A stretch of DNA of 64,000 nucleotides from Pedobacter endophyticus (GCF_015679185.1 NZ_CP064939.1:1302001-1366000); one strand, 5' to 3'; shown: positions 41,361 to 48,946, numbered from the stretch's first letter. The notes: a model not told the origin generated them from the sequence alone. Numbers and translations: made by a program.

Positions 41361-42266
41361 ATGGTAAATATCACCCATAAATCAAATACATTACGCATTG
41401 CTGTTGCAACCGCCACAATAACCGTATCGAAGCCAGAAACTATCGCGGCAATTGAGCAGCGAAAAGTACCCAAAGGTGATGTTTTTGAGTTTGCACGGGC
41501 CGCTGGTTTATTGGGCGTAAAAAAAACCAGCGATGTAATTCCCGATTGCCATCCGCTACCTGTAGAGTTTACCGCCATTACCTACCATATTGAAAATTTA
41601 AGCATCATTATTTCCGTTGAGGTTCACACCATCTATAAAACAGGCGTTGAGGTTGAGGCCATGCATGGGGCATCAGTAACCGCATTAACCATGTACGATA
41701 TGCTTAAGCCAATTGATAAGGGCGTGGAAATATCGGCTATCAAACTCCTTAAAAAATCGGGAGGCAAAACCGATTTCAAAGTAAACGATTACCAACACAT
41801 CAAGGCGGGTGTAGTGGTTTGCTCCGATTCTATTTCAGCGGGCAACGGAGAAGACAGATCGGGTAAAAGTATCATTTCTAAATTGGAGCAATACGGCATC
41901 GAAACACTCGCTTACGATATTATCGAAGATGATTTTGATCTCATTCAACAAAAAACAAAGCAGCTTGCCGCCAAAGTACAGTTATTGATTTTTACAGGCG
42001 GTACGGGCCTTTCTCCTCGTGATGTTACCGTAGATGCCGTTTCGCCACTGATCGAAAAAACAATTGACGGCATCATGGAAACGGCGAGAAGATACGGACA
42101 AGACCGGATGCCTTTTGCCATGTTATCGCGTGGTGTTGCCGGATTGATCGGCCAAACGTTAGTGCTCACCCTGCCGGGATCAGCAAAAGGTGCTGCCGAA
42201 AGCATAGACGCTATCTTTCCGCAGGTTTTACACTTGTTTAAGGTGATGGAAGGCGGCAGACACTAA
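41361..42266 (+). CDS. MoaC-MoaB fusion protein
   Basis: 301 residues. Residues 1-145 are MoaC: HKSNTLRIAVATATI, the metal/substrate region PDCHPLPVEF and KTGVEVEAMHGASVTALTMYDM in parts. Residues 150-301 are MoaB/MogA: AGVVVCSDSISAGNGEDRSG, LIFTGGTGLSPRDVT, MPFAMLSRGVAGLIG and LPGSAKGAAES. The first half completes cyclic pyranopterin formation with MoaA; the second adenylylates molybdopterin before MoeA. This fusion is known in Bacteroidota. It closes the cofactor gene set. Confidence 0.94.
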   Translation: MVNITHKSNTLRIAVATATITVSKPETIAAIEQRKVPKGDVFEFARAAGLLGVKKTSDVIPDCHPLPVEFTAITYHIENLSIIISVEVHTIYKTGVEVEAMHGASVTALTMYDMLKPIDKGVEISAIKLLKKSGGKTDFKVNDYQHIKAGVVVCSDSISAGNGEDRSGKSIISKLEQYGIETLAYDIIEDDFDLIQQKTKQLAAKVQLLIFTGGTGLSPRDVTVDAVSPLIEKTIDGIMETARRYGQDRMPFAMLSRGVAGLIGQTLVLTLPGSAKGAAESIDAIFPQVLHLFKVMEGGRH

Positions 42267-42376
42267 CCTGCCAATAATTTGAACGTTGTTATTTGCACCC
42301 GTATTTTGTCGCGATTAACCATTTTAGGTTGGTAAACATCCGCCTATCTTTATCGTATAATCTAAACATAAAACAC

Positions 42377-42787
42377 ATGGAAAAAATAACAGTAGAATCG
42401 ACCATTAATGCACCGATAGAAAAAGTTTGGCAGTTTTGGAGCTCACCAGAACACATTAAAAACTGGACTTTTGCCTCGAGCGACTGGCATGTTCCCGCTG
42501 CAGAAAACGACTTAAGGACAGATGGGAAATTTAAAACCACCATGGCCGCAAAAGATGGCAGCGTTGGTTTCGATTTCGAGGGTTTTTATACCGCTGTAGA
42601 AACGCATAAATTAATTGCCTATACCTTAAATGACGGAAGAACCGTAACGATAACTTTTAATGGCGACGACAAACAGACAAAGCTTACGGAAACCTTCGAC
42701 CCTGAAACCGAAAACTCGATAGAAATGCAACAAAACGGCTGGCAATCTATTTTAGATAATTTCAAAAAATATACTGAGGAAAATTAG
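42377..42787 (+). CDS. SRPBCC-fold (AHSA1-like) protein
   Basis: 136 residues from ATG at 42377 (MEKITVESTINAPIEKVWQFW). The frame is open from 42293, but the inner Met gives the normal family start. The Bet v1/SRPBCC fold is seen: INAPIEKVWQFWSSPEHI, NWTFASSDWHVPA, FKTTMAAKDG and the C-terminal helix NGWQSILDNFKKY. Such proteins bind hydrophobic ligands or activate Hsp90. No clear partner is adjacent. Confidence 0.88.
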   Translation: MEKITVESTINAPIEKVWQFWSSPEHIKNWTFASSDWHVPAAENDLRTDGKFKTTMAAKDGSVGFDFEGFYTAVETHKLIAYTLNDGRTVTITFNGDDKQTKLTETFDPETENSIEMQQNGWQSILDNFKKYTEEN

Positions 42788-42796
42788 GCTCCATTT

Positions 42797-43768
42797 TTTG
42801 TCATGCTAAGTTTAAATTTACTGCGTAAAATCAATATGAACGACGTCGTTTTTGAGAAGAGTCCTCCTAAGAAGGGTCGTCATTTCGAGCGCAGCCGAGA
42901 ACCACGAAGTGCTCAGCGAAGCTAAATCTTTATCGCTTGGGGATCCTTCGTGCCTCAGGATGACAGCACCTGTTTTGTCAGGCTGAGTTTAAATTTACTG
43001 CGTAAAATCAATATGAATGACGTCGTTTTTGAGAAGAATCCTCCTAAGAACGGTCGTCATTTCGAGCGCAGCCGAGAACCACGAAGTGCTCAGCGAAGCT
43101 AAATCTTTATCGCTTGGGGATCCTTCGTGCCTCAGGATGACAGCACCCTGTTTTGTCAGGCTGAGTTTAAATTTACTGCGTAAAATCAATATGAATGACG
43201 TCGTTTTTGAGAAGAATCCTCCTAAGAAGGGTCGTCATTTCGAGCGCAGCCGAGAACCACGAAGTGCTCAGCGAAGCTAAATCTTTATCGTTTGGAGATC
43301 CTTCGTGCATCAGGATGACAGCACCTGTTTTGTCAGGCTGAGTTTAAATTTACTGCGTAAAATCAATATGAATGACCTCGTTTTTGCGAAGAATCCTCCT
43401 AAGAACGGTCGTCATTTCGAGCGCAGCCGAGAACCACGAAGTGCTCAGCGAAGCTAAATCTTTATCGCTTGGGGATCCTTCGTGCCTCAGGATGACAGCA
43501 CCTGTTTTGTCAGGCTGAGTTTAAATTACTGTGTAAAATCAATATGAATGACGTCGTTTTTGAGAAGAATTCTCCTAAGAACGGTCGTCATTTCGAGCGC
43601 AGCCGAGAACCACGAAGTGCTCAGCGAAGCTAAATCTTTATCGCTTGGGGATCCTTCGTGCCTCAGGATGACAGCACCTGTTTTGTCAGGCTGAGTTTAA
43701 ATTTACTGCGTAAAATCAATATGAATGACGTCGTTTTTGAGAAGAATCCTCCTAAGAAGGGTCGTCAT
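42797..43768. repeat. 177-bp tandem array, five full copies plus a partial sixth
   Basis: AATCAATATGAA anchors recur at 42829, 43006, 43184, 43361, 43537 and 43714 (spacing 177, 178, 177, 176, 177). Each unit runs from TTTTGTCAGGCTGAG through GCGTAAAATCAATATGAATG, GGTCGTCATTTCGAGCGCAG, 'aagtgctcagcgaagctaaa' and 'ggatccttcgtgcctcagga' to 'tgacagcacctg'. Copies differ at few sites. The unit is a composite of the window's dispersed repeats. It ends abruptly after GGGTCGTCAT near 43768. Confidence 0.93.
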
Positions 43769-44060
43769 CCTTCCCGAAACTTCGGGAGGGATCTTAATGC
43801 ACAATAAATTGGGCGCCGAGCATTACGATTCCCGCCTGCGCGGGAATGACGGCGCAAAAAACGAGATGTGTCCACACGATAGGAAGTATCGGGACATGCG
43901 TTGCACTACCACTGACGTTTTTATGCATTTCGCTGTTTTATAAGGCTATACATGAAACGGTCGTCATCCTTCCCGAAACTTCGGGAGGGATGACGACCGC
44001 CTTAAAAACGTTACTTGATATTGATTTTTTGTTAAAAATTCCCCCTCAGAATGACAGCAG
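43769..44060. repeat. dispersed repeats between the tandem array and the TPP promoter
   Basis: Two copies of CCCGAAACTTCGGG with flanks (about 43771 and 43971), a GATTCCCGCCTGCGCGGGAAT-type hairpin (about 43828), and a stretch matching 34573-34640. No gene is seen. Confidence 0.7.
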
Positions 44061-44069
44061 AGTTTTTAA

Positions 44070-44100
44070 TTAGGCATTTTATATAAAATCTATATATTTG
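44070..44100 (+). promoter_or_regulatory. promoter of the TPP-riboswitch operon
   Basis: TTAG (44070-44073), 19-bp spacer, then TATATTTG (44093-44100), an exact -7 match. Predicted transcription start near 44107, at the first base of the riboswitch. Confidence 0.8.
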
Positions 44101-44105
44101 TTAAT

Positions 44106-44196
44106 TGTTGCACGGGGTGCTTTTAATAAAATTAAAGGCTGAGACGAATACCCGCGAACCTGACACGGATAATACCGGCGTAGGGATGCACCGACT
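44106..44196 (+). promoter_or_regulatory. TPP riboswitch (THI element)
   Basis: The conserved blocks are in order: CGGGGTGC (44113-44120), GGCTGAGA (about 44137-44144), TACCCGCGAACCTGA (about 44149-44163) and CGGATAATACCGGCGTAGGGA (in parts, 44166-44186), closing with TGCACC. This is the aptamer that binds thiamine pyrophosphate. It lies about 100 bp ahead of the methyltransferase gene and just after a consensus promoter. Confidence 0.95.
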
Positions 44197-44220
44197 CGAT
44201 ATAATTGCGGCTATTCGGCT

Positions 44221-44292
44221 GTTTAAATATTAGTCAATGTTCTCCATTACGGCGATCCGGTAATGGCGGCAAGACTCATTAAATATTTAAAC
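44221..44292 (+). promoter_or_regulatory. likely expression platform of the TPP riboswitch
   Basis: GTTTAAATATT (44221-44231) is exactly complementary to AATATTTAAAC (44282-44292), whose last base is two bases before the ATG at 44295. The enclosed hairpin is CCATTAC (44244-44250) with GTAATGG (44260-44266). No T-run is present, so control of translation is more likely than of termination. Confidence 0.6.
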
Positions 44293-44294
44293 AA

Positions 44295-45011
44295 ATGCAG
44301 TTAGAAAAAAAGAGTTTCAACAGTCTATCTCAAAACCTTGTAAACTGGCAGGGGCGAAAAGAATGGTTTTTCAACCGGGAACACACCGATACTTACGAAC
44401 AGTGGTACGAAGGACGTTACAAACGGGCCGAAGTATGGCAAAAAAAGGTGATGGCCCAATTGGTTGGCAAAGATAAAAGCATACAGGAGCTTTTAGAATT
44501 TGGCTGTGGCACCACCCGCTTTACCCGATGGTGGAAAGAGTTGGGCATTGAAGCCACGGGCGGCGACTTATCTCCTTTTATGCTTGGTCAGGCTGTGCAC
44601 CTTTTTGATGGCGACCTGGTTAACGCCGATTCGCACTACATGCCCTTTAAGGATAACACTTTTGATGCGGTAGCCTTTATCACCACTTTTGAATACTATC
44701 GGGATCCCGTTCAGGTAATTAGAGAAGCCGCCCGGGTGGGCAAAAGGGGCATTGCTTTTGGCATGATGAACCGAAATTCGCCAAAGGTACTTCGCAGGCG
44801 TGTGCAGCAACTATTTGGCAAAAATCCATTTTATGTAACCGCTACTTTTTATACGCCACAACTATTGATCGCTAAAATTGATGAAGCACTAAGCGGCCGG
44901 CAATACAGCATCGAATGGACATGTACGGGCTTGCCTAAATGGTTTCCGGTTCAGCAATGGAGTTTGCCAATCGGCGATTTTTTTGGTCTGTATGTAAAAA
45001 TTCTCGATTAA
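44295..45011 (+). CDS. class I SAM-dependent methyltransferase under a TPP riboswitch
   Basis: 238 residues. The Rossmann methyltransferase core has motif I LLEFGCGTTRFTRWW (about 66-80), motif II GGDLSPFML (about 92), then MPFKDNTFDAVAFITTFEYY (about 118-137). An N-terminal segment (EQWYEGRYKRAEVWQKKV) precedes it, as in UbiE-like enzymes. The C-terminal 60 residues may form the substrate lid. It is first in a TPP-controlled operon and ends one base before the PurM-like gene. Nothing in the sequence tells the substrate. Thiamine-related small molecules or a protein target acting with the Trm112-like protein are possible. Confidence 0.9.
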   Translation: MQLEKKSFNSLSQNLVNWQGRKEWFFNREHTDTYEQWYEGRYKRAEVWQKKVMAQLVGKDKSIQELLEFGCGTTRFTRWWKELGIEATGGDLSPFMLGQAVHLFDGDLVNADSHYMPFKDNTFDAVAFITTFEYYRDPVQVIREAARVGKRGIAFGMMNRNSPKVLRRRVQQLFGKNPFYVTATFYTPQLLIAKIDEALSGRQYSIEWTCTGLPKWFPVQQWSLPIGDFFGLYVKILD

Positions 45012-45012
45012 T

Positions 45013-46062
45013 ATGGCCTCAGGAAAACTCAGCAATGAAGGTTTTGAGAAAATCATCCTGCAAAATTGTGGCCATCACCGCACTGAAGTTCGTCGCGGCC
45101 CCGCTTTCGGTGTCGATGTCTCCGTTATCGATCTTCCCGGAGGACTGGCAATGGCCATGACCAGCGATCCGCTGTCGCTTATCCCCTCTTTAGGTTTGCA
45201 AGAATCGGCCTGGCTATCGGTACATTTAATGGCCAACGACATGGGCACAACGGGTTTTGCACCAATGTATGCGCAAATGGTTTTAAACCTGCCCGCTTCA
45301 CTCAGCGAAGCCGATTTAGTTACCTATTGGAGTTTCGTGCATCAGTATTGCAGCGAAATTGGCGTAGCCATAACCGGCGGGCACACCGGCAGAATTGAAG
45401 GGCAGAACTCAACAATTGCCGGCGGTGGCACCATGCTGCTTACCGCACCTGCAGAAAGTATTTTGCTAAGCTGTAATGCCAGCGAAGGCGATGTTATCGT
45501 TGTAACAAAAAGTTGCGCCATTTCCTCTTCCGCAATTCTGGCAATGAGCTTCCCCCAAACGGTCATCAACAAACTGGGGCGGGCCACTTATGCCGATGCC
45601 TGTAGCTTGTTTTATCAAACATCGAGCCTACCGGAAGCGCTTTTGGCAATAAATACCGACGGCCGGGCAAGCGCTGTTACCGCCATGCATGATGTGACCG
45701 AGGGCGGCGTTTTGGGCGCTGTATATGAAATGGCCGTGGCCTCGGGAAAGGGTGTGCAGATTGATGATGACCTTATTCCCATTAGCCATGTAGCTGCCAA
45801 GGTATGCGCTTTGTTCGGCCTCGATCCGCGGTTTTCAATAGGCGCCGGAAGCATGGTAATGGCCGTAAAAAGCACACTCGCCCCTGCCTTTATCGAAAAA
45901 ATGCGGAGCAGGCACATTGAGGCCGCCATTATTGGCAAACTTACGGCAAAAGAAAGTGGCCATACGCTCATTACAAACGGAGAAGCGACTGAATTACCCT
46001 ACTATCCAAACGATGCTTATTGGGGCGCATTCTATAATGCTCAAAAAAACGAATGGAAATGA
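45013..46062 (+). CDS. PurM/HypE/ThiL-superfamily ATP-binding protein (AIR synthase-related)
   Basis: 349 residues with the two-domain PurM superfamily fold. The N-terminal domain has FGVDVSVIDLPGGLAMAMTS (about 34-53) and WLSVHLMANDMGTTGFAP (about 71-88), where ATP and Mg2+ bind in ThiL and HypE. The TGGHTGRIEG and GGGTMLL loops follow. The C-terminal domain has MHDVTEGGVLGAVYEMA (about 222-238) and FSIGAGSMVMAV. ThiL (thiamine-monophosphate kinase) belongs to this superfamily, and the riboswitch makes a ThiL-like role tempting. However, the sequence looks nearer HypE/AIR-synthase-related proteins and the true reaction is unknown. It overlaps the next gene by ATGA. Confidence 0.85.
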   Translation: MASGKLSNEGFEKIILQNCGHHRTEVRRGPAFGVDVSVIDLPGGLAMAMTSDPLSLIPSLGLQESAWLSVHLMANDMGTTGFAPMYAQMVLNLPASLSEADLVTYWSFVHQYCSEIGVAITGGHTGRIEGQNSTIAGGGTMLLTAPAESILLSCNASEGDVIVVTKSCAISSSAILAMSFPQTVINKLGRATYADACSLFYQTSSLPEALLAINTDGRASAVTAMHDVTEGGVLGAVYEMAVASGKGVQIDDDLIPISHVAAKVCALFGLDPRFSIGAGSMVMAVKSTLAPAFIEKMRSRHIEAAIIGKLTAKESGHTLITNGEATELPYYPNDAYWGAFYNAQKNEWK

Positions 46063-46703
46063 CAGAAGCACAAAAAAAGACCATCAGCGGGGGCATTTAC
46101 CTGGTGATCGATCCAAGTATGGCGCTAAATGTATTGCTTCCGAAGCTTGATGCAGCTATTGCAGGCGGCGTACAAGTAGTGCAAATATGGAATAACTGGC
46201 CCGATGAAAGCAATAAGCTTTTACTTGTTACTGCAATAGCCGAGCGCTGTAAGCCTCGTGCAATACCATTACTGATAAACGAAGAATGGCATTTGCTTAC
46301 CGAAACAACTGATTTAGACGGCGTACATTTTGACAGCGAGCCTGCTGATATTTTGTCAATTAAAAAGAGCGTAAACAGGCCGATAATTATGGGTATTACC
46401 TGCTCGGGCGATCTTGATACCGTGCGGTGGGCAGATGAAAACGAGCTCGATTATATTTCTTTTTGCTCCATGTTCCCGTCCGCCAGTGCCGGAAGTTGCG
46501 ATTTGGTGATGCCTGAAACGGTACAGACGGCAAAAAACTTAACACAGATTCCGCTTTTTGTATCGGGAGGGATAACGCCACAGAATGCGCTTATCTTGAA
46601 GCAGCAGATTCCATTTGATGGTATTGCGGTAATTTCTGGACTACTGAATGCCGATGATCCAAAAACTCAGGCGCAAGCCTACCTAACAGCCTTAAACAGT
46701 TAA
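46059..46703 (+). CDS. ThiE/TenI-like TIM-barrel protein with altered HMP-PP site
   Basis: 214 residues from the ATG at 46059 that overlaps the upstream stop (ATGA); an in-frame ATG at 46053 is also possible. The ThiE fold is clear: GGVQVVQIWNNWPDE, PLLINEEWHLL, LDGVHFDSEP, FCSMFPSASAG, PLFVSGGITPQNA and IAVISGLLNADDP. In true ThiE the first strand reads Q-x-R-x-K, whose Arg and Lys hold the HMP pyrophosphate; here it is Q-I-W-N-N. The Lys-bearing T-x-T-K loop is also changed. The phosphate-binding GGI/ISG region is kept. It is thus a paralog of thiamine phosphate synthase or TenI, perhaps with another substrate. Confidence 0.88.
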   Translation: MTEAQKKTISGGIYLVIDPSMALNVLLPKLDAAIAGGVQVVQIWNNWPDESNKLLLVTAIAERCKPRAIPLLINEEWHLLTETTDLDGVHFDSEPADILSIKKSVNRPIIMGITCSGDLDTVRWADENELDYISFCSMFPSASAGSCDLVMPETVQTAKNLTQIPLFVSGGITPQNALILKQQIPFDGIAVISGLLNADDPKTQAQAYLTALNS

Positions 46704-46714
46704 AGAGAAAGATT

Positions 46715-46978
46715 ATGAGAACAAAAACAATTGAAAAACTATGCTGCCCATTCGATAAACAAGACCTTAAACTGGAGGTTTTTGTGAAAGATACTGACCA
46801 AAACATATTAGAAGGGATGCTTAGCTGTTGCAGTTGTGATAGAAAATATCCTATTGTGCACGGCGTTCCGATAATGGCGCCGGATGAATACCGCCAGAAG
46901 GAGCTCGAGCAACCAATTATTGAACAGTGGAAACTTGAGTTCGCCCCTGAAAGCAACCGCCAGTTACCCGAAATTTGA
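46715..46978 (+). CDS. Trm112-like zinc protein
   Basis: 87 residues. The Trm112p pattern is present: EKLCCPFDKQDLKLEV at the N-terminus, then EGMLSCCSCDRKYPIVHGVP and IMAPDEYRQ. The Cys pairs probably bind one zinc. Trm112 proteins are small activating partners of class I methyltransferases in eukaryotes and archaea and have also been found to do so in bacteria. The presence of a methyltransferase as the first gene of the same operon supports such a pair here (inference). It starts 11 bp after the ThiE-like gene. Confidence 0.82.
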   Translation: MRTKTIEKLCCPFDKQDLKLEVFVKDTDQNILEGMLSCCSCDRKYPIVHGVPIMAPDEYRQKELEQPIIEQWKLEFAPESNRQLPEI

Positions 46979-47134
46979 CACACTCGGGTGAGCTTCGTTA
47001 GACCGACCGGAAAGTAAGACCAATGTAAAGATCTGCTATTATGCTGATGCACAAGGCGAACCAATGTAACTATGTGAATAGATACGCGCAAAAGTGAAGT
47101 GAAGTACTTATATTTAATCTAAATCAAAAATGTT

Positions 47135-47305
47135 ATGGCAAATCCTAACAGAAGTGAAAAGGAGCCAACCGTTACAGAAATAACTAATGAGTTGGTAAAA
47201 AAATCCCAGGAACTTAGAGAAAAGCACCAGAGAACGCAGGAAGTATTTAATAAGCTTAAGGAAAGAACTGAACGGTTTTTAACTTCTGATAAAGCGATTA
47301 AATAA
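47135..47305 (+). CDS. hypothetical 56-residue coiled-coil protein
   Basis: ATG at 47135, stop TAA at 47303. The sequence is MANPNRSEKEPTVTEITNEL, then a charged amphipathic helix (KKSQELREKHQRTQEVFNKL) and a short tail ending SDKAIK. It is hydrophilic with heptad-like spacing of Leu/Val. A-rich sequence precedes the start, as is common in this phylum. No family recognised. It follows the Trm112-like gene after 156 bp. Confidence 0.45.
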   Translation: MANPNRSEKEPTVTEITNELVKKSQELREKHQRTQEVFNKLKERTERFLTSDKAIK

Positions 47306-47658
47306 CACCATCAGATTCTTGTGAGCGTTGATTTAAATCGGAAAGGGAGTACTTTATAATAATGCCCGACATAATGACGGGCAATAAAAAAATGCTATTT
47401 CCCGACAAAATGCTTGGTTTAAATAAATGCATGCTTTAATTTATTGGAAATTCTTATCTTCAACTTCCAGGTTCCGTCCTTCTTTTGGTCCTTTAGGAAA
47501 ATAACAGTTGAAACAGTTGCCATATTTTACTAACTTTTCAATGTAAAACTCAGCAAAAAACATTGTAAAACTCGCATAAAAATCTTTTAAGATGTCCTTT
47601 CTTCGATTCCTAAAAGGCACAAAAAAGCCCTCCAGAGTATCTGAAAGGCTATTTTTAT
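47306..47658. other. gene-free stretch before the displaced tRNA end
   Basis: No gene is seen. Near 47627-47652 lies a degenerate copy of the tRNA-Met terminator (GCCCTCCAGAGTATCTGAAAGGC), directly left of the displaced tRNA 3' end. Confidence 0.6.
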
Positions 47659-47700
47659 TTTGTGGGCCCAGCTGGGCTCGAACCAGCGACCAAAAAATTA
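47659..47700 (-). repeat. displaced tRNA-Met 3' end (left attachment-like site)
   Basis: 42 bp identical to 48812-48853 except one base (A for G in 'accaaaaAatta'). It covers the T arm, acceptor 3' strand and part of the anticodon arm of tRNA-Met. The copy is followed to the left by a degenerate tRNA terminator. Confidence 0.85.
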
Positions 47701-47759
47701 GTGAGGTAACTTACTATTAACTGCAAGGCAAAATTGGGCCAAAACTGTTTCCCATAAAA

Positions 47760-48524
47760 CTAATGAACATTTTTATTGTTAAAATCTTGAATTGTTTTAT
47801 AAAGGAAAAAAAGGTTATCATCTAAATCGCTTACTTCTCGAATCTCACCATTAATGTCATAATCAATTCGTTTATTTCCTATTTGGCGAATTCGGCCATT
47901 AATATCATAATCAACCCGATCATCTCCTATTTGGCGAACACGATTATTAATATCATAGTCTATGCGTTTATCGCCGATTTGACGAACACGGCCATCGATA
48001 TCATAATCAATTCGATCATCTCCTATTTGGCGAACACGATTATTAATATCATAGTCTATGCGCTTATCTCCAATTTGGCGAACACGGTCATTGATGTCAT
48101 AATCAACCCGGTCATCTCCTATTTGGCGAACACGATTATTAATATCATAGTCTATGCGTTTATCTCCGATTTGACGAACACGGCCATTGATATCATAATC
48201 CACCCGATCATTTCCTATTTGCCGAACACGATTATTAATATCATATTCTATGCGTTTATCTCCGATTTGACGAACACGACCATTGATATCATAATCAATT
48301 ACTAAACCGTCAATATCACTCAGTAGACCGTTCGGGTCATGTTTCACTGATTTATCGCTTTGAAGCGTACCTTTTGAGTCTAATCGTACATTCAAGCCTT
48401 CCTTTTGAACGATAAAAATATAATTTTTATCTTTCCCTAAAAGGTCAAGATTAATTTCTTGTGAATAAACAGTACCCGAAAAAATAAAAATAGAAAATAA
48501 AAAAATAATGGTTTTCATAAGCAT
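47760..48524 (-). CDS. secreted YD-like repeat protein
   Basis: 254 residues; start ATG at 48524 or 48518. The signal peptide (MKTIIFLFSIFIFSGTVYSQ) is followed by a short globular lead and about ten tandem units of 16 residues, YDINGRVRQIGDKRID. Units alternate between G-x-KRID and G-x-DRVD forms, so the DNA has a 48-bp repeat with a 96-bp higher order. The YD-x-x-GR core resembles RHS/YD beta-wrapping repeats. It likely forms an extended beta structure outside the cell. It lies between tRNA-Met direct repeats and is AT-rich compared with neighbours. Function unknown. Confidence 0.8.
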   Translation of the reverse strand: MLMKTIIFLFSIFIFSGTVYSQEINLDLLGKDKNYIFIVQKEGLNVRLDSKGTLQSDKSVKHDPNGLLSDIDGLVIDYDINGRVRQIGDKRIEYDINNRVRQIGNDRVDYDINGRVRQIGDKRIDYDINNRVRQIGDDRVDYDINDRVRQIGDKRIDYDINNRVRQIGDDRIDYDIDGRVRQIGDKRIDYDINNRVRQIGDDRVDYDINGRIRQIGNKRIDYDINGEIREVSDLDDNLFFLYKTIQDFNNKNVH

Positions 48525-48527
48525 TAA

Positions 48528-48785
48528 CTAAAGTGACCCATTGCTCGCCAATGATAATGAAATATAACTAATTTTTTTAAGATCATCATCAGACCAAACA
48601 GATATGTTCGTTAACTTTTCCTCAAAGTCAGATGTATTGGCTTTTTTCCGGCTGTACAACAACGCCAAGCGCTTTGAGAAAGCTGTTTTATGAGAAAGCT
48701 TTTTGTTTCGGGGATAATGATGATTAACCTTTCCGTATTTAAACTTAAAAAGTTTCAGAACAATTACATCAACCGCAAACAACAA
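48528..48785 (-). CDS. possible small protein or truncated gene tail
   Basis: 85 codons; the only available start is TTG at 48785, inside the downstream side of the tRNA terminator and next to the attachment repeat. The stop (TAG, 48528-48530) is three bases before the next ATG, which suggests coupling. The protein is basic in the middle (HHYPRNKKLSHKTAFSKRLA) with an acidic-amphipathic end (WSDDDLKKISYISLSLAS). It could be the remaining C-terminal part of a gene cut at the element boundary. No family recognised. Confidence 0.35.
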   Translation of the reverse strand: MLFAVDVIVLKLFKFKYGKVNHHYPRNKKLSHKTAFSKRLALLYSRKKANTSDFEEKLTNISVWSDDDLKKISYISLSLASNGSL

Positions 48786-48815
48786 AAAAACCCTCCAGTA
48801 TTACTGAAGGGTTTG
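48786..48815 (-). terminator. terminator of tRNA-Met
   Basis: Read leftwards, ACCCTTCAGTA pairs with TACTGGAGGGT and is followed by seven T residues. Confidence 0.85.
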
Positions 48816-48853
48816 TGGGCCCAGCTGGGCTCGAACCAGCGACCAAAAGATTA
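48812..48853 (-). repeat. tRNA-Met 3' end (right attachment-like site)
   Basis: The 42-bp partner of the copy at 47659-47700. The intervening DNA is 1111 bp (47701-48811). Confidence 0.85.
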
Positions 48854-48889
48854 TGAGTCTTCTACTCTAACCAACTGAGCTATAGGCCC
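48816..48889 (-). tRNA. tRNA with CAT anticodon (tRNA-Met, or tRNA-Ile2)
   Basis: 74 nt. Read leftwards: GGGCCTA acceptor, AGCTCAGTTGGTTAGAG D arm, anticodon loop ACTCATAAT (CAT), GGTTCGAGCC T arm, TGGGCCC acceptor 3' strand with one T-G pair, discriminator A. The sequence fits elongator Met best; Ile2 with lysidine cannot be excluded. CCA is not encoded. Its 3' end is duplicated at 47659. Confidence 0.93.
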
Positions 48890-48915
48890 CGGAAAAACTT
48901 TCGTTTTTGCGAGTG

Positions 48916-48946
48916 CAATGTTACAAATTTGAATTCAATTTTCGAA
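48916..48946 (-). promoter_or_regulatory. promoter of tRNA-Met
   Basis: Read leftwards: TTCG (48943-48946), 19-bp spacer, TAACATTG (48916-48923). Each box has one mismatch to TTTG/TAnnTTTG. It lies 27 bp ahead of the tRNA. Confidence 0.6.

Noticed and set aside
41361..42266. MoaC-MoaB fusion as a novelty
   Set aside because: This bifunctional protein is already known from Bacteroidota, so it is listed only as a feature.
42797..43768. CRISPR or coding repeats in the 177-bp array
   Set aside because: The period is too long, there are no spacers, and the short frames inside it have no gene-like features and repeat identically.
47883..48305. 140-codon plus-strand frame opposite the YD-like gene
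   Set aside because: It mirrors the repeat array of the minus-strand gene, which has a signal peptide and coherent residues.
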